Below are positions 6,022 to 14,300 of a stretch of 34,281 nt of DNA, piece by piece. The stretch is taken from positions 1 to 34,281 of the forward strand of contig DASWAT010000173.1 in assembly GCA_036390995.1 (NCBI GenBank). The letters are read 5' to 3'. The stretch comes from DASQQQ01 sp036390995. GTDB taxonomy: Bacteria > Actinomycetota > UBA4738 > HRBIN12. Numbering within the stretch: position 1 is the first letter of the stretch; every line of letters begins with the position of its first letter. The notes under the pieces are model-generated. The model had not been told where the DNA came from and searched no databases. It was given only the letters and a program-made list of their open reading frames with translations. The translations under genes were made by a program, and so were the position numbers.

Positions 6022-6960
6022 GTGATCGATCTCGTCGCAACCGTCCTGGCCGGCCGCGGCGCCGTGGTGCTGGACGGAGGACTGGCCACCGAGCTCGAAC
6101 GGCGGGGCGCCGACCTGCGCGACCCACTGTGGTCGGCCCGGGTGCTCCTGGACGACCCCGATCTCGTCCGCGAGGTCCACCGCTCGTACTTCGAGGCGGG
6201 CGCCGGTGTCGCCATCTCCTCGAGCTACCAGGCGAGCTTCGAGGGGTTCGAGGCTCGGGGCCTGGATCGGGACCGAACCGCTCGCCTCCTCCGCCGAAGC
6301 GTCGAGCTGGCGGCCGAGGCGCGCGAGGACTGGATGCAGCAGCACGGGGACACCGGCGGCCCGCCGCTGCTCGTCGCCGCCTCGATCGGCCCCTACGGAG
6401 CGGTGCTCGCGAACGGCGCCGAGTACACCGGCGACTACGGGAAGACGGCGGACGAGCTGCTGCGCTGGCACCTGCCGCGGATGGAGGTGCTGGCCGCGGC
6501 GGGCGCCGACCTGCTGGCGATCGAGACGATCCCCTCGGTCGTCGAGGCCGAGGCGCTGGCCAGCGCACTGGCGTCGTTCCCCGAGGTTCCCGCCTGGATC
6601 AGCTTCAGCTGCCGCGACGGCGGCCACATCTGCGACGGGACGCCCTTCGGACACGCGATCGAGGTGGCGGCCGCTCCGCCGAACGTCGTCGCGGTGGGGC
6701 TGAACTGCACGGCGCCGATCCACGTGGGGCCGCTGGTGGAGATCGCCGCGTCCACCACCGACAAGCCGGTGGTGGCCTACCCGAACCGGGGTGCCTTCTG
6801 GGATCCCCTTCGCCGCACGTGGATGGATCCCCCGCGACAGGACGCGGCACCCAGCCTCCGTCCGGCCGAGTGGTTCGCCGCCGGAGCCCGGCTGATCGGC
6901 GGCTGCTGCGGCACGGGCCCCGACGACATCAGCGCGATCGCCACGGCGCTCCGGGCCTGA
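6022..6960 (+). CDS. mmuM: Homocysteine S-methyltransferase (MmuM-like)
   Basis: A 312-residue protein covering the complete homocysteine methyltransferase barrel. It makes methionine from homocysteine using S-methylmethionine or SAM as methyl donor. The opening VVLDGGLATELERRG holds the substrate loop. The zinc-binding cysteines are C229 in VGLNCT and C295-C296 in GGCCGT, all present. The length equals that of E. coli MmuM, and there is no cobalamin or folate domain, which argues against MetH. The start is the GTG at 6022, probably leaderless. No methionine genes are adjacent, so it may serve methyl-donor recycling alone. Converges with the TauE/SafE gene. Confidence 0.92.
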   Translation: MIDLVATVLAGRGAVVLDGGLATELERRGADLRDPLWSARVLLDDPDLVREVHRSYFEAGAGVAISSSYQASFEGFEARGLDRDRTARLLRRSVELAAEAREDWMQQHGDTGGPPLLVAASIGPYGAVLANGAEYTGDYGKTADELLRWHLPRMEVLAAAGADLLAIETIPSVVEAEALASALASFPEVPAWISFSCRDGGHICDGTPFGHAIEVAAAPPNVVAVGLNCTAPIHVGPLVEIAASTTDKPVVAYPNRGAFWDPLRRTWMDPPRQDAAPSLRPAEWFAAGARLIGGCCGTGPDDISAIATALRA

Positions 6961-7013
6961 CCCGACCCCCCAGCGAGAAGGAGCTGCGGGCGTCGCGCCT
7001 TGGGACGTCGTCG

Positions 7014-7781
7014 CTACCGGACGAAGTACACGACCGCAACCGCGACGCCGATCGCAACCACCGCCCTGCGGAGAGATCCGGCGGGGATCCGACCTGCCAA
7101 CCGGCCGCCGATCACCCCGCCCGCGACGGCACCCGCCGCCATGACGAGGGCGGCCGACCACACGACCTTGCCCGAGAACAGGAAGAACAACGCCGCGGTC
7201 ACGTTCACGGCGAAGGACAGGGCCTGCTTGAGCGCGTTGATCCGCGTGAGCGTGTCGTCGATCACGAGCCCGAGGACGGCCAGGACGATGACCCCGAGTC
7301 CCGCGCCGAAGTACCCGCCGTAGACCGAGGCCACGAACGCCGGGACCAGGACCCACGCCTCGTGGGGATCGCCCCCCGATCGCTCGGTGGCGCGCCGGAC
7401 GAGAACGGCGCGGACGCGCTCCTGGACCGCGAGGAGCAGGGACGCCAGCAGGATCAGGTACGGCACGAGCTGGCGGAACAGGCCCTCGGAGGTGATCACC
7501 AGCAACACCCCCCCGGTGAGGCCTCCGAGGATCCCCGCCGGGAGCAGCAGCCACAGCCGGTGGCCCTGGCCATCCAGGTCGCGGCGTTGTGCGAGCGTTC
7601 CTCCCAGGTATCCGGGCGTGAGCGCGACCGTGTTCGTGACGTTCGCCCGCACGGCCGGGATCCCCACCGCGGTGAGGGTCGGGAACGTGATCAGGGTCCC
7701 CCCACCCGCGAGCGCGTTCACCGCGCCACCCGCGACGGCCGCCGCGCCGACGGCGACGTGCTCCAGGAGGCTCAGCGCCAT
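7014..7781 (-). CDS. TauE/SafE family membrane transporter
   Basis: A 255-residue membrane protein with about eight hydrophobic segments arranged as two repeats. The first repeat has AGGAVNALAGGGTLITFPTL followed by GIPAVRANVTNTVAL, the standard TauE/SafE signature. The second has GGYFGAGLGVIVLAVLGL. Members export sulfite, sulfoacetate or related organic anions, or take up sulfonates; the substrate here is not predictable. The start ATG has GGGGAGCGGGG upstream. It lies convergent to the homocysteine methyltransferase, so a sulfur link is suggested only by proximity. Confidence 0.88.
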   Translation of the reverse strand: MALSLLEHVAVGAAAVAGGAVNALAGGGTLITFPTLTAVGIPAVRANVTNTVALTPGYLGGTLAQRRDLDGQGHRLWLLLPAGILGGLTGGVLLVITSEGLFRQLVPYLILLASLLLAVQERVRAVLVRRATERSGGDPHEAWVLVPAFVASVYGGYFGAGLGVIVLAVLGLVIDDTLTRINALKQALSFAVNVTAALFFLFSGKVVWSAALVMAAGAVAGGVIGGRLAGRIPAGSLRRAVVAIGVAVAVVYFVR

Positions 7782-7934
7782 GGACCCCGCTCCCCGCTCC
7801 CCTCGGTCCGCACGCGCCTACGCTACTGCCCCGGCCGAACCGTGCGGGCGACGTCTCGAGGATCGTCGCGAACCACGATCACGTCGGCCGCCTCGCGATC
7901 CCGTTGGCGGCGGGGTGCTGGACCCCTGGGGCGA

Positions 7935-8192
7935 TCAGTGGTTCCGCAGCGCGTCGATCAACTCGCGCTTCGACATCTTCGACCGGCCCTCGATGCCCAC
8001 TTGCTTCGCCTTGCCGTAGAGCTCGTCCCTCGACCACTGCTCGTACTTCTGCGACCTACCGCCACGCCGGGCGGTCGCCCTCTTCGGTAAGTTCGCGATC
8101 CTCGCCGCCTTCTCCTTGCTCGCTCCCTGCCTCCGGAGCGCTTCGTACCGCCGGTCGTCCTTCACGCTCGGTCCCGGTCCTGTCCTTGGCAT
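7935..8192 (-). CDS. Small Rho N-terminal-like (SAP-type) domain protein
   Basis: An 85-residue basic protein. The first half (DRRYEALRRQGASKEKAARI, then ANLPKRATARRGGR) is a short helical DUF7218-like segment. The second half, SRDELYGKAKQVGIEGRSKM followed by SKRELIDALRNH, is the helix-extended-loop-helix of the Rho N-terminal domain, a nucleic-acid-binding module also found alone in small stress proteins. The start ATG has GGGAGGAG ten bases upstream. A GTTT-N16-GGATAC element on the same strand 68-93 bases upstream suggests control by the SigB-type factor. Its likely role is DNA or RNA binding under stress, which is inference. Confidence 0.85.
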   Translation of the reverse strand: MPRTGPGPSVKDDRRYEALRRQGASKEKAARIANLPKRATARRGGRSQKYEQWSRDELYGKAKQVGIEGRSKMSKRELIDALRNH

Positions 8193-8259
8193 CGCTCTTC
8201 GCTCCTCCCGTACCTCTCCCGACGCCACGGAGAACGCCGTGTTCCTTCCGCCCATCGCC

Positions 8260-8285
8260 GTATCCGCACGGGGCCGCGGTGAAAC
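8260..8285 (-). promoter_or_regulatory. Candidate SigB/SigF promoter of the Rho-N domain gene
   Basis: On the minus strand GTTT (8285-8282), 16 bases and GGATAC (8265-8260). The -35 is perfect, and the -10 deviates from GGGTAT at two bases. It sits back to back with a similar element on the plus strand (8302-8327). Confidence 0.4.
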
Positions 8286-8301
8286 CCCTGTGGTCCTGGT
8301 C

Positions 8302-8327
8302 GTTTGTCCACTGCGCGCGGAGGGAAG
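8302..8327 (+). promoter_or_regulatory. Candidate SigB/SigF promoter toward the proline-rich and CBS genes
   Basis: GTTT (8302-8305), 16 bases and GGGAAG (8322-8327). The -10 is imperfect (GGGTAT expected), but GGG and the A at position 5 are kept. Transcription would begin near 8335, just before a tiny 25-codon frame. Confidence 0.35.
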
Positions 8328-8336
8328 GCTCGAAGC

Positions 8337-8414
8337 ATGAACCGGAAGGATCGGGCAGACATGAGCGAACCCAGAACGGCAAGATGCCACGAGGTCGACC
8401 TGGGGAAGGAGTGA
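8337..8414 (+). CDS. Possible 25-residue leader peptide
   Basis: An ATG at 8337 opens a 25-codon frame (MNRKDRADMSEPRTARCHEV and a short tail) ending at 8412-8414, seven bases before the next gene. It has no ribosome site, but it lies about ten bases after the GGGAAG box, so it could be read from a nearly leaderless mRNA. The terminal GGGAAGGAG of this frame is the ribosome site of the proline-rich gene, which would allow coupling. No known family; it may be chance. Confidence 0.25.
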   Translation: MNRKDRADMSEPRTARCHEVDLGKE

Positions 8415-8420
8415 GATCGG

Positions 8421-8609
8421 ATGCGCGAACCGGATCCAGCTCCACAGCCACCACAGCCACCACAGCCACCGCAGCCGGTTCCGGTGCCCCCGCCCGGGCC
8501 GGTTCCCGAGCCCGAACCACCGCCCGGGCCGGTTCCCGAGCCCGGACCACCCCCGGACCCGGCGCCCGTGCCGACGGCCGCCCGATCCAGGCGTTTCCCA
8601 TCCCCTTGA
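8421..8609 (+). CDS. Proline-rich repetitive small protein
   Basis: A 62-residue frame with a good ribosome site (GGAAGGAG, nine bases before the ATG). Nearly half of its residues are proline: PQPPQPPQPPQP, then two copies of PPGPVPEPEP/GP, ending in a short basic tail. There is no signal peptide or membrane segment. Such sequences form extended polyproline-II rods or wall-spanning linkers, and a free peptide of this kind is unusual. The repeated DNA (8442-8550) could also just be slippage-grown sequence. A SigB-type promoter for the next gene overlaps its last codons. Confidence 0.45.
   Translation: MREPDPAPQPPQPPQPPQPVPVPPPGPVPEPEPPPGPVPEPGPPPDPAPVPTAARSRRFPSP
8442..8550 (+). repeat. Two short tandem repeats inside the proline-rich gene
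   Basis: A 9-base unit (CCACAGCCA) occurs three times exactly and once with changes at 8442-8477. A 30-base unit occurs twice at 8491-8520 and 8521-8550 with one mismatch. All unit lengths are multiples of three, so copy-number changes keep the frame. Confidence 0.85.
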
Positions 8610-8617
8610 GGGGGTAT
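8593..8617 (+). promoter_or_regulatory. SigB/SigF-type promoter of the CBS-domain gene
   Basis: GTTT (8593-8596), 15 bases, then GGGTAT (8612-8617): a perfect match to the actinobacterial SigF/SigB consensus as known from Mycobacterium and Streptomyces. It begins inside the 3' end of the proline-rich frame and lies 40 bases before the CBS start, leaving room for its AAGGAGG ribosome site. Confidence 0.65.
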
Positions 8618-8656
8618 CCGGACCCTGAACCCGAAGATCGCAAGGAGGTACCGACG

Positions 8657-9151
8657 ATGTCCCTGCTGGTACGTCACGCCATGAGCGAAGCACCGAGGGC
8701 CGCCACTCCGGACATGACGGCTGCGGATGCAGCCGGCCTGATGCGCAACTTCGACGTCGGCGCGATCCCGGTCCTCGAGCACGACCGCCTGGTCGGCCTG
8801 GTTACGGATCGCGATCTGGTGATGCGTGTGCTCGCCAACCGCCTGAACCCCACCGACGTGCGGCTGGGCGACATCGCGACGACCGCGACCATCACCATCT
8901 CTCCCGATGCACAGCTGTCGGACGCTCGCGACCTCATGGCCGAACGGCGCATCCGGCGACTCCCAGTGGTGAAGGACGGGCGGTTGGTGGGGATCCTGTC
9001 GCTCGGAGATCTTGCGGTGGCCGATGCCTCGAAGCGCGCGGTGGGGCAGGTGCTGGAGGACATCTCCGAGTCCGAGTCCACGACCTCGCTGAACGAAGGC
9101 CCGGATGCCGGAACGCCCGAGCGCGTCCGGGAGAACCACGGAGCCCGTTGA
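8657..9151 (+). CDS. CBS-domain pair protein
   Basis: A 164-residue cytosolic protein made of two CBS motifs (Bateman module). The first is VRHAMSEAPRAATPDMTAAD through IPVLEHDRLVGLVTDRDLVM, and the second is TITISPDAQLSDARDLMAER through LPVVKDGRLVGILSLGDLAV. Such modules bind adenine nucleotides (AMP, ATP, SAM) and sense energy or redox state. Stand-alone pairs related to the hypoxic-response Hrp1 type are common in actinobacteria. The tail (about 125-164) is acidic and unstructured. The start ATG has CAAGGAGG nine bases upstream. A perfect SigB-type promoter precedes it, supporting stress induction. Confidence 0.92.
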   Translation: MSLLVRHAMSEAPRAATPDMTAADAAGLMRNFDVGAIPVLEHDRLVGLVTDRDLVMRVLANRLNPTDVRLGDIATTATITISPDAQLSDARDLMAERRIRRLPVVKDGRLVGILSLGDLAVADASKRAVGQVLEDISESESTTSLNEGPDAGTPERVRENHGAR

Positions 9152-9190
9152 CGACGGAACCGGTCGCGACGGTGGGCGCGCGGATCGTGC

Positions 9191-10168
9191 CTACCCTGAG
9201 CCGGGCGCCTTCACGCCGGGGCCGGTGAGGCGAACCGCTCCGTGCTTCGTGAGCACGTACACCTGCCACGTGTAGTACGCGTAGTACGCGCGGGGGTCCT
9301 GCCGCATGCGCTTCGCGTAGTGGAGGACCGCCGATACGTAGGACGGGACCGGGTTGTACGCGTACACCGCCCGCCACTCGTCCTGCAGGGCGCCGGAGGC
9401 GCGCAGGTAGTTCGCCGCTCCCATGATCGCGTCGCGCGGATCGCGGACGTCCCCGCCCATCCCGTAGGTCGCCCACGTGGATGGGATGAACTGCATGGGC
9501 CCCTGGGCACCGGCCCAGCTCGGCGACACGACCCGCCCGAACTTCGATTCGATGAAGTTCACGGCCGCGAGCAGCTGCCAGTCGACGCCGAAGCGCCGCT
9601 GTGCCTCGCGGTAGTAGCCGAGCAGCACCGCAGCCGGCTCGGGCGGGCGAGTCCGGAGCGCGCCGGGATCGGACACGGGCCGAGCCAGTGAGAGCAGCGC
9701 GGCTCCGGCCGCCACGTCGTCGCGCGCCTCCCCCCGAACGTTGCCCGGCAGACGCCCCAACACGTTGCGGGCCAAGGCGGGAGCGGCCGCGAGCGTTCGG
9801 TAGAGCCGCTGCTGGTGCAGCCCGAGCAGCTGGACGTTCTCGGGCGGCGGCCAGGCATCGGTGGAACCGTCGCCGAGCCACCGCTCCACGGCGCTCCGAA
9901 GCGCGGTCGTGGTGGATGCGAGATCCTCGGCAAGCGCGACGGCTCCGACGGGCAGCGGTGCGTCCGGGGACGGGAGTCCCGAAGACTGGCCCGGTGACGA
10001 CGCGGACGCCCCCGTCATCGGCATCCCGGTACCCGTCGCCGCCGGCCCGGCCGTCGCAGCCGAGCTCGATGCGGGGGTGGAACCGCCCGACGTCGAGCAC
10101 GCGGCAGCGACCACCAGGAAGGGGACGAGCAACGTCGCCGGCCCTCGCATCACCTCCGATGCTCCCAC
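9191..10168 (-). CDS. Lipoprotein lytic transglycosylase
   Basis: A 325-residue secreted protein. A signal peptide ends in the lipobox VAAAC (C24), and a long Ser/Ala/Pro/Gly linker (25-75) then spans the wall. The C-terminal half is an SLT/MltB-like domain: VDWQLLAAVNFIESKFGR with the catalytic Glu at about 207, then GAQGPMQFIPSTWATYG and an AIMGAANYL helix. It cleaves the MurNAc-GlcNAc bond of peptidoglycan to give 1,6-anhydro products. GTG at 10168 gives the frame used. ATG at 10150 with GGAGG only two bases before it is the alternative and would leave a tidier signal peptide. It converges with the CBS gene. Confidence 0.85.
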   Translation of the reverse strand: MGASEVMRGPATLLVPFLVVAAACSTSGGSTPASSSAATAGPAATGTGMPMTGASASSPGQSSGLPSPDAPLPVGAVALAEDLASTTTALRSAVERWLGDGSTDAWPPPENVQLLGLHQQRLYRTLAAAPALARNVLGRLPGNVRGEARDDVAAGAALLSLARPVSDPGALRTRPPEPAAVLLGYYREAQRRFGVDWQLLAAVNFIESKFGRVVSPSWAGAQGPMQFIPSTWATYGMGGDVRDPRDAIMGAANYLRASGALQDEWRAVYAYNPVPSYVSAVLHYAKRMRQDPRAYYAYYTWQVYVLTKHGAVRLTGPGVKAPGSG

Positions 10169-10234
10169 GCATGCACCCGACCGGCATCACCACGGCCGAT
10201 GGAGCGCAGGTTCACGGCCCTGCCCGTCACCCGG

Positions 10235-10240
10235 TAGGCT
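10235..10240 (+). promoter_or_regulatory. Probable -10 box, leaderless start of the small membrane protein
   Basis: TAGGCT is followed by six bases and the GTG start at 10247. Confidence 0.4.
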
Positions 10241-10246
10241 GGAGCC

Positions 10247-10522
10247 GTGCGTGAGGGGTCCGGCATCGGGATCGGCATCGCCGTGGGGGCGATCGTCTTC
10301 CTGGCCATACTGCCCTTCGTCCTGGTGGTCGCGCTGTACACGTTCTTCACGATCTACGCGATGACCAAGGGCACGACCTTCGATGCTTCCACGACCAACC
10401 TCCCGCTGGTCTTCACGGGGCTCGCGGTCGTGACGGCGGCGCTCGTCGTGGCGCTGATGGGCGCGATGGCGATGATCGGCCGCTCGCTCAACCCCCCGAA
10501 GCGCCGCCGCGGCGAGGACTGA
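10247..10522 (+). CDS. Small two-segment membrane protein, function unknown
   Basis: A 91-residue protein with two hydrophobic segments: GIGIGIAVGAIVFLAILPFV running on to about residue 38, and LVFTGLAVVTAALVVALMGA (about 53-75). The loop between them is polar, and the tail is basic (PPKRRRGED), consistent with a cytoplasmic C-terminus. I do not recognise the family. The start is a GTG six bases after a TAGGCT box. The stop lies two bases from the stop of the convergent DUF2017 gene, leaving no room for a separate terminator. Confidence 0.65.
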   Translation: MREGSGIGIGIAVGAIVFLAILPFVLVVALYTFFTIYAMTKGTTFDASTTNLPLVFTGLAVVTAALVVALMGAMAMIGRSLNPPKRRRGED

Positions 10523-10524
10523 GC

Positions 10525-10998
10525 TCAACCGGCGAGCGCCGCGACCACGTCCTCCTCGAGAACGCTCAGGAAGGCGTAGAGCGCGAACGAGGCCGCCCGC
10601 GGGTCGTCTCGAGCAAGGTCCGCCGGCGTCATCTCCTCGGTGACGCCGAGCCGGGTCCCCAACACCAGCCGGAGGTCGTTGATCGAGCCGAGCCAGGCCG
10701 TGAGCTCGTCCTCGTTCACGCGCTCGGCGTCCACCGTGCGCTCCATCTCGTCGACCGCCGACATGCGCTGGGCCACGAGATCGTCGCGGACGAGCCGGTC
10801 GAACTCCTCGCTCGAAGCGGCGTCATCGAGGTAGGCCGGCGGGGATAGGCGCTGTACGCCCGGGTCCTCGCTGGCTCCCCCGCTCGTCAACATCTCGCGG
10901 AGCTGTCCCGGCAGCGTGCGGAGCACGTCCCGTTCGTTCGCGGTGAGGCGCAGCAGGTAGTCGCCCTTGCGGGTCCGCTTCACGCGTGCGGGCGGCAT
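10525..10998 (-). CDS. DUF2017 family protein, clpS partner gene
   Basis: A 157-residue cytosolic helical protein (LTANERDVLRTLPGQLREML, a DDLVAQRMSAVDEMERTV helix, and a LTAWLGSINDLRLVLGTRLG helix) matching the DUF2017 family that follows clpS in many actinobacteria. It starts three bases after the clpS stop, so the genes form an operon. The biochemical role is unknown. The stable linkage suggests a part in N-end-rule degradation or in supplying ClpS-bound substrates, which is inference. Confidence 0.85.
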   Translation of the reverse strand: MPPARVKRTRKGDYLLRLTANERDVLRTLPGQLREMLTSGGASEDPGVQRLSPPAYLDDAASSEEFDRLVRDDLVAQRMSAVDEMERTVDAERVNEDELTAWLGSINDLRLVLGTRLGVTEEMTPADLARDDPRAASFALYAFLSVLEEDVVAALAG

Positions 10999-11001
10999 CG
11001 G

Positions 11002-11295
11002 TCAGCGGTCCTTCTGCAGCGTGGCCCAGAGGCCGTGCGCGTGCAGCCGGGAGACGTCGAACTCGCACTTCTCGCGGGAGCCGTGTGAGACCGCAGCCTT
11101 GCCCTTCTGGTGCACGTCCATCATGAGCCTCGTCGCCTTCTCGCGGCTGTAGCCGAACAGCTTCTGGAACACGTAGACGACGTAGGACATGAGGTTCACC
11201 GGGTCGTTCCACACCACCACAACCCAGGGCATCTCGGGCTCGAGGTCCTGATCGCCGGAGGGCCGGTCCGTTTCGATCGGCGCGGTGGAGGGCAT
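11002..11295 (-). CDS. clpS: ATP-dependent Clp protease adaptor ClpS
   Basis: A 97-residue adaptor that delivers N-end-rule substrates to the ClpC/ClpA-ClpP protease. The core WVVVVWNDPVNLMSYVVYVF includes the N-D-x-x-N/T-x-x-x-V pocket for the destabilising N-terminal residue. LMMDVHQKGKAAV carries the conserved H that closes the pocket. The ATG at 11295 is chosen because TATCGT stands seven bases before it (leaderless). The in-frame GTG at 11304 would overlap that box. Followed at once by DUF2017. Confidence 0.95.
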   Translation of the reverse strand: MPSTAPIETDRPSGDQDLEPEMPWVVVVWNDPVNLMSYVVYVFQKLFGYSREKATRLMMDVHQKGKAAVSHGSREKCEFDVSRLHAHGLWATLQKDR

Positions 11296-11302
11296 CGCAC
11301 CC

Positions 11303-11308
11303 ACGATA
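11303..11308 (-). promoter_or_regulatory. Probable -10 box, leaderless start of clpS
   Basis: TATCGT on the minus strand, seven bases before the ATG ending at 11293. It overlaps an upstream in-frame GTG, which argues that the ATG is the true start. Confidence 0.5.
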
Positions 11309-11314
11309 CGGCGG

Positions 11315-14300
11315 CTACGGCGTCACGCGCACCACGAGGATCGCGATGTCGTCGGGAGCCTCCCCCTGGGGATCCGCCACCGCGTCCCGGAAGCAGTCCG
11401 CGATCTGCTGCGCGGTGAATTCCGTACAGGTCTGGAGCAGTGCTCGGAGCGCCACATCGTCGAAGGGCTCCGACATCCGGGTGTCCACGAGCCCGTCCGT
11501 GTAGAACACCACGGCGTCGCCCGGATGAAGCGTCACCTCGCGTTCGTGGAGCTCGATGTCCTCGAAGATGCCCAGGAGGGTCCCCGGCTCTCCGGCCGGT
11601 TCCACCGTGCCATCGCTGCGCAGGACGAGCGGCAACGGGTGACCGCCGCAGGCGACGGCCAGCCGGGTATCGTCGCCGGCCCGCTCGAGGCGCCCGTAGG
11701 CCACCGTGCAGAATCGCTCTCCGCCTTCGCGGCGGAGGACCTCGTTCAGCTCTTCGAGCGCGGCGGCGGGTCCGTGGACGCGGATCGCCGCGGACCGGAG
11801 GGTGTGCCGCGCGAGCCCCGTGAGCGCCGCCGCCTCCACGCCCTTGCCGCACACGTCGCCCATGGCCACGCCCCAGGCTCGATCGCCGATCTCGAACACG
11901 TCGTAGAAGTCCCCCCCCACCTCGGTTCTGGTGACCCCCGCCGGCTGGTACACGGCCGCCACCTCCACCCGGGGGATCTCGGGAAGTCGCTGCGGCAACA
12001 GGCTGCGCTGCAGCGTTCGGGCGATGTGGCTGCGCTCCTCGAAGAGCCGGGCGTTGTCGATGGCCAGGGCGGCGCGCCGGCCGAGATCCTCGGCCAGCTC
12101 GAGGTCTGCCCGGCCGAACAGCCGCCCGGACTCGGCGGAGGCGAAGGTGATCGCGCCCAACGACCGACCCCGAGCCACGAGCGGCACGATCATCGCCGAC
12201 CGCTGGCCGAGCTCCTCGGCCAACGCCAGTTGCTCGGGATCACCGACGTTCGCCCCCAGCATCTCGTCGGGGATCTCCGGATAAAGGACCGACGATCCCG
12301 TCGCGATCACCCGAGCCACTCCACCTTCCTGATCGGGGCTGGGGGGGAACCGGCGACGATACTCGCGTGCCAAGGCCACCTTGGCGGGATCCACGTGCGT
12401 CACGGCCACGGCCTGGAACGAGCCGTCCGGCTCGACCATGTCGATGCTGCACCAGTCGGCCAGGCGCGGCACGGCCAAGCGCGCCACTTTCGCCAGGGTC
12501 TTCCGGAAGTCGAGCGAGGACGCCAGGATGACGCTCGCGTCCGCCAGGAAGGACATCCGCTCCCTCGCCGCCTCCGCCGCGCTCCGCGCGGTGCGCTCGT
12601 TGGCGAGGAGCTCGGCGCGCAGCTCCTCGGCCCGCCGCCGATCCGTGATGTCCCGGAGGGTGGCCGTGAACAGGGCGGGCCCGGGTAGGTCCACGCGCGC
12701 AACGCTGAGCTCGAGCGGGAACTCGGTGCCGCCGCCGCGCAGACCGGAGAGCTCCATCCGGCGACCGAGCGATCGCCCCTCACCGGTCTGCCGGTAGCGG
12801 GCGAGGGCATCTCGGTGACGTCCCCGGAGGCTCTCGGGGATCATCACCTCCGCGAGCTCCTTGCCTACCACGTCTTCGCGTCGCAGTCCGAACATCTCCT
12901 CGGCCGCCGGGTTGAGGTCCACGAGCGTGCCGTCCTCGGCCATGGTCACGATGGCCTCGAGCGAGGAGCCCAGGATCGCGCTCTTCATGGCCTCGCTCTC
13001 GAGGACCGCCGCCTCGGCCCCCTTGCGCTCCAGGAACTGGCCGATCTGGATCCCCAGGACCCGCACCATCCGGAGCAAGCCCTCGTCCGGCGAGCGGATG
13101 GACCGGCTGAAGAACTCGATCGCGCCCAGCACCTCCCGACCGAGCATCAGCGGGAACCCGAACGCGGCGCGCACCTCCTCGGCGATCGCGATCGGGGCCC
13201 GCGGGAAGTTCGGATCCGCTCCGACGTCGGGGATCCATGCCGGCTGGGCGTTCGCCCACACCCGCCCGGGCAGGCCGATACCGCGCTCGAAGGCGAAGTC
13301 GCGGGTGCCCTCGAGGAAGTCGTCCTTGCTCTCGTGGTCCGCGTGCCAGCCGCCGGCGAACCGCAAGACGTCGCGGTCTTCGTCCACCAACCACATCGCC
13401 CCGAGCTCCCAGCCCATGGCCCGGCCGATCGCCCCGATGATCCGCGGCGTCGCCGCCTCCACGGTCTCGGCCTCGACCAACACCTCCGCCACGGCGTCCT
13501 TCAAGGCCAGCCGCCGCTCGAGCTCCTTGCGCTCGGTGATATCGGCGCAAACCCCCACCATGCGCACCGGGGTGGAGCCCTCGGTGAACACCTGGCCCCG
13601 GACCGAGAGCCACCGCACGGCCCCATCGGGCCGGACGATGCGGTAGTCCTGCTGATACTCCGCTCCGGCCGTCACCGCGTCGGCGATAGCGGCGAGGAGG
13701 CGGTCGCGATCCTCCGGATGGATGTCGCGCTGGAAGTCGTCGAAGGTCCCCCCGAACGTCCCAGCGTCGAGCCCGTGGATCGCCTCCAGGCTCTCGGACC
13801 AGCGCACGCGCCCGGAGACGATCTCCCAGTCCCACGTCCCCATCGCGCCCGCGTCGAGCGCCATCCGAAGGCGCTCCTCGCTGGCGACAAGGGCGAGCTC
13901 GGCCTCCTTGCGCTCGGTGACGTCCCGCTCCCGCCCCTGGATCCCGATCCGCTCGCCGCGCTCGTCCAGCAGGGGTCCCCACGACCCCGACGTCCATCGA
14001 ACCGTGCCGCCGGCCGTGACCATCCGGTACTCCTCGTCCCGCATCTCCCCACCGGCGAGGACCGCATCCCACATCGGACGGATCCGGGCGAGGTCGTCGG
14101 GGTGCACCCAGTCGAGGATCCGAGGGCGAGCCAGCTCTTCCAGCGGATGGCCGGTGAGCTTCTCCGCCTCCTGGTTCGCGTACAGGAGCTCGCCCGATAG
14201 GTCGTAGGCGAAGATGGCGCTTGGGGCGTTCTCGGACATCAGCCGGAAGCGACGCTCGGAATCCCGGAGCTCTTGGAGGCGCCGGTCGAGCTCGGCCTGG

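Noticed and set aside
8442..8550. CRISPR-like array
   Set aside because: Repeats are contiguous with no spacers and keep the reading frame, so they are simple tandem repeats.
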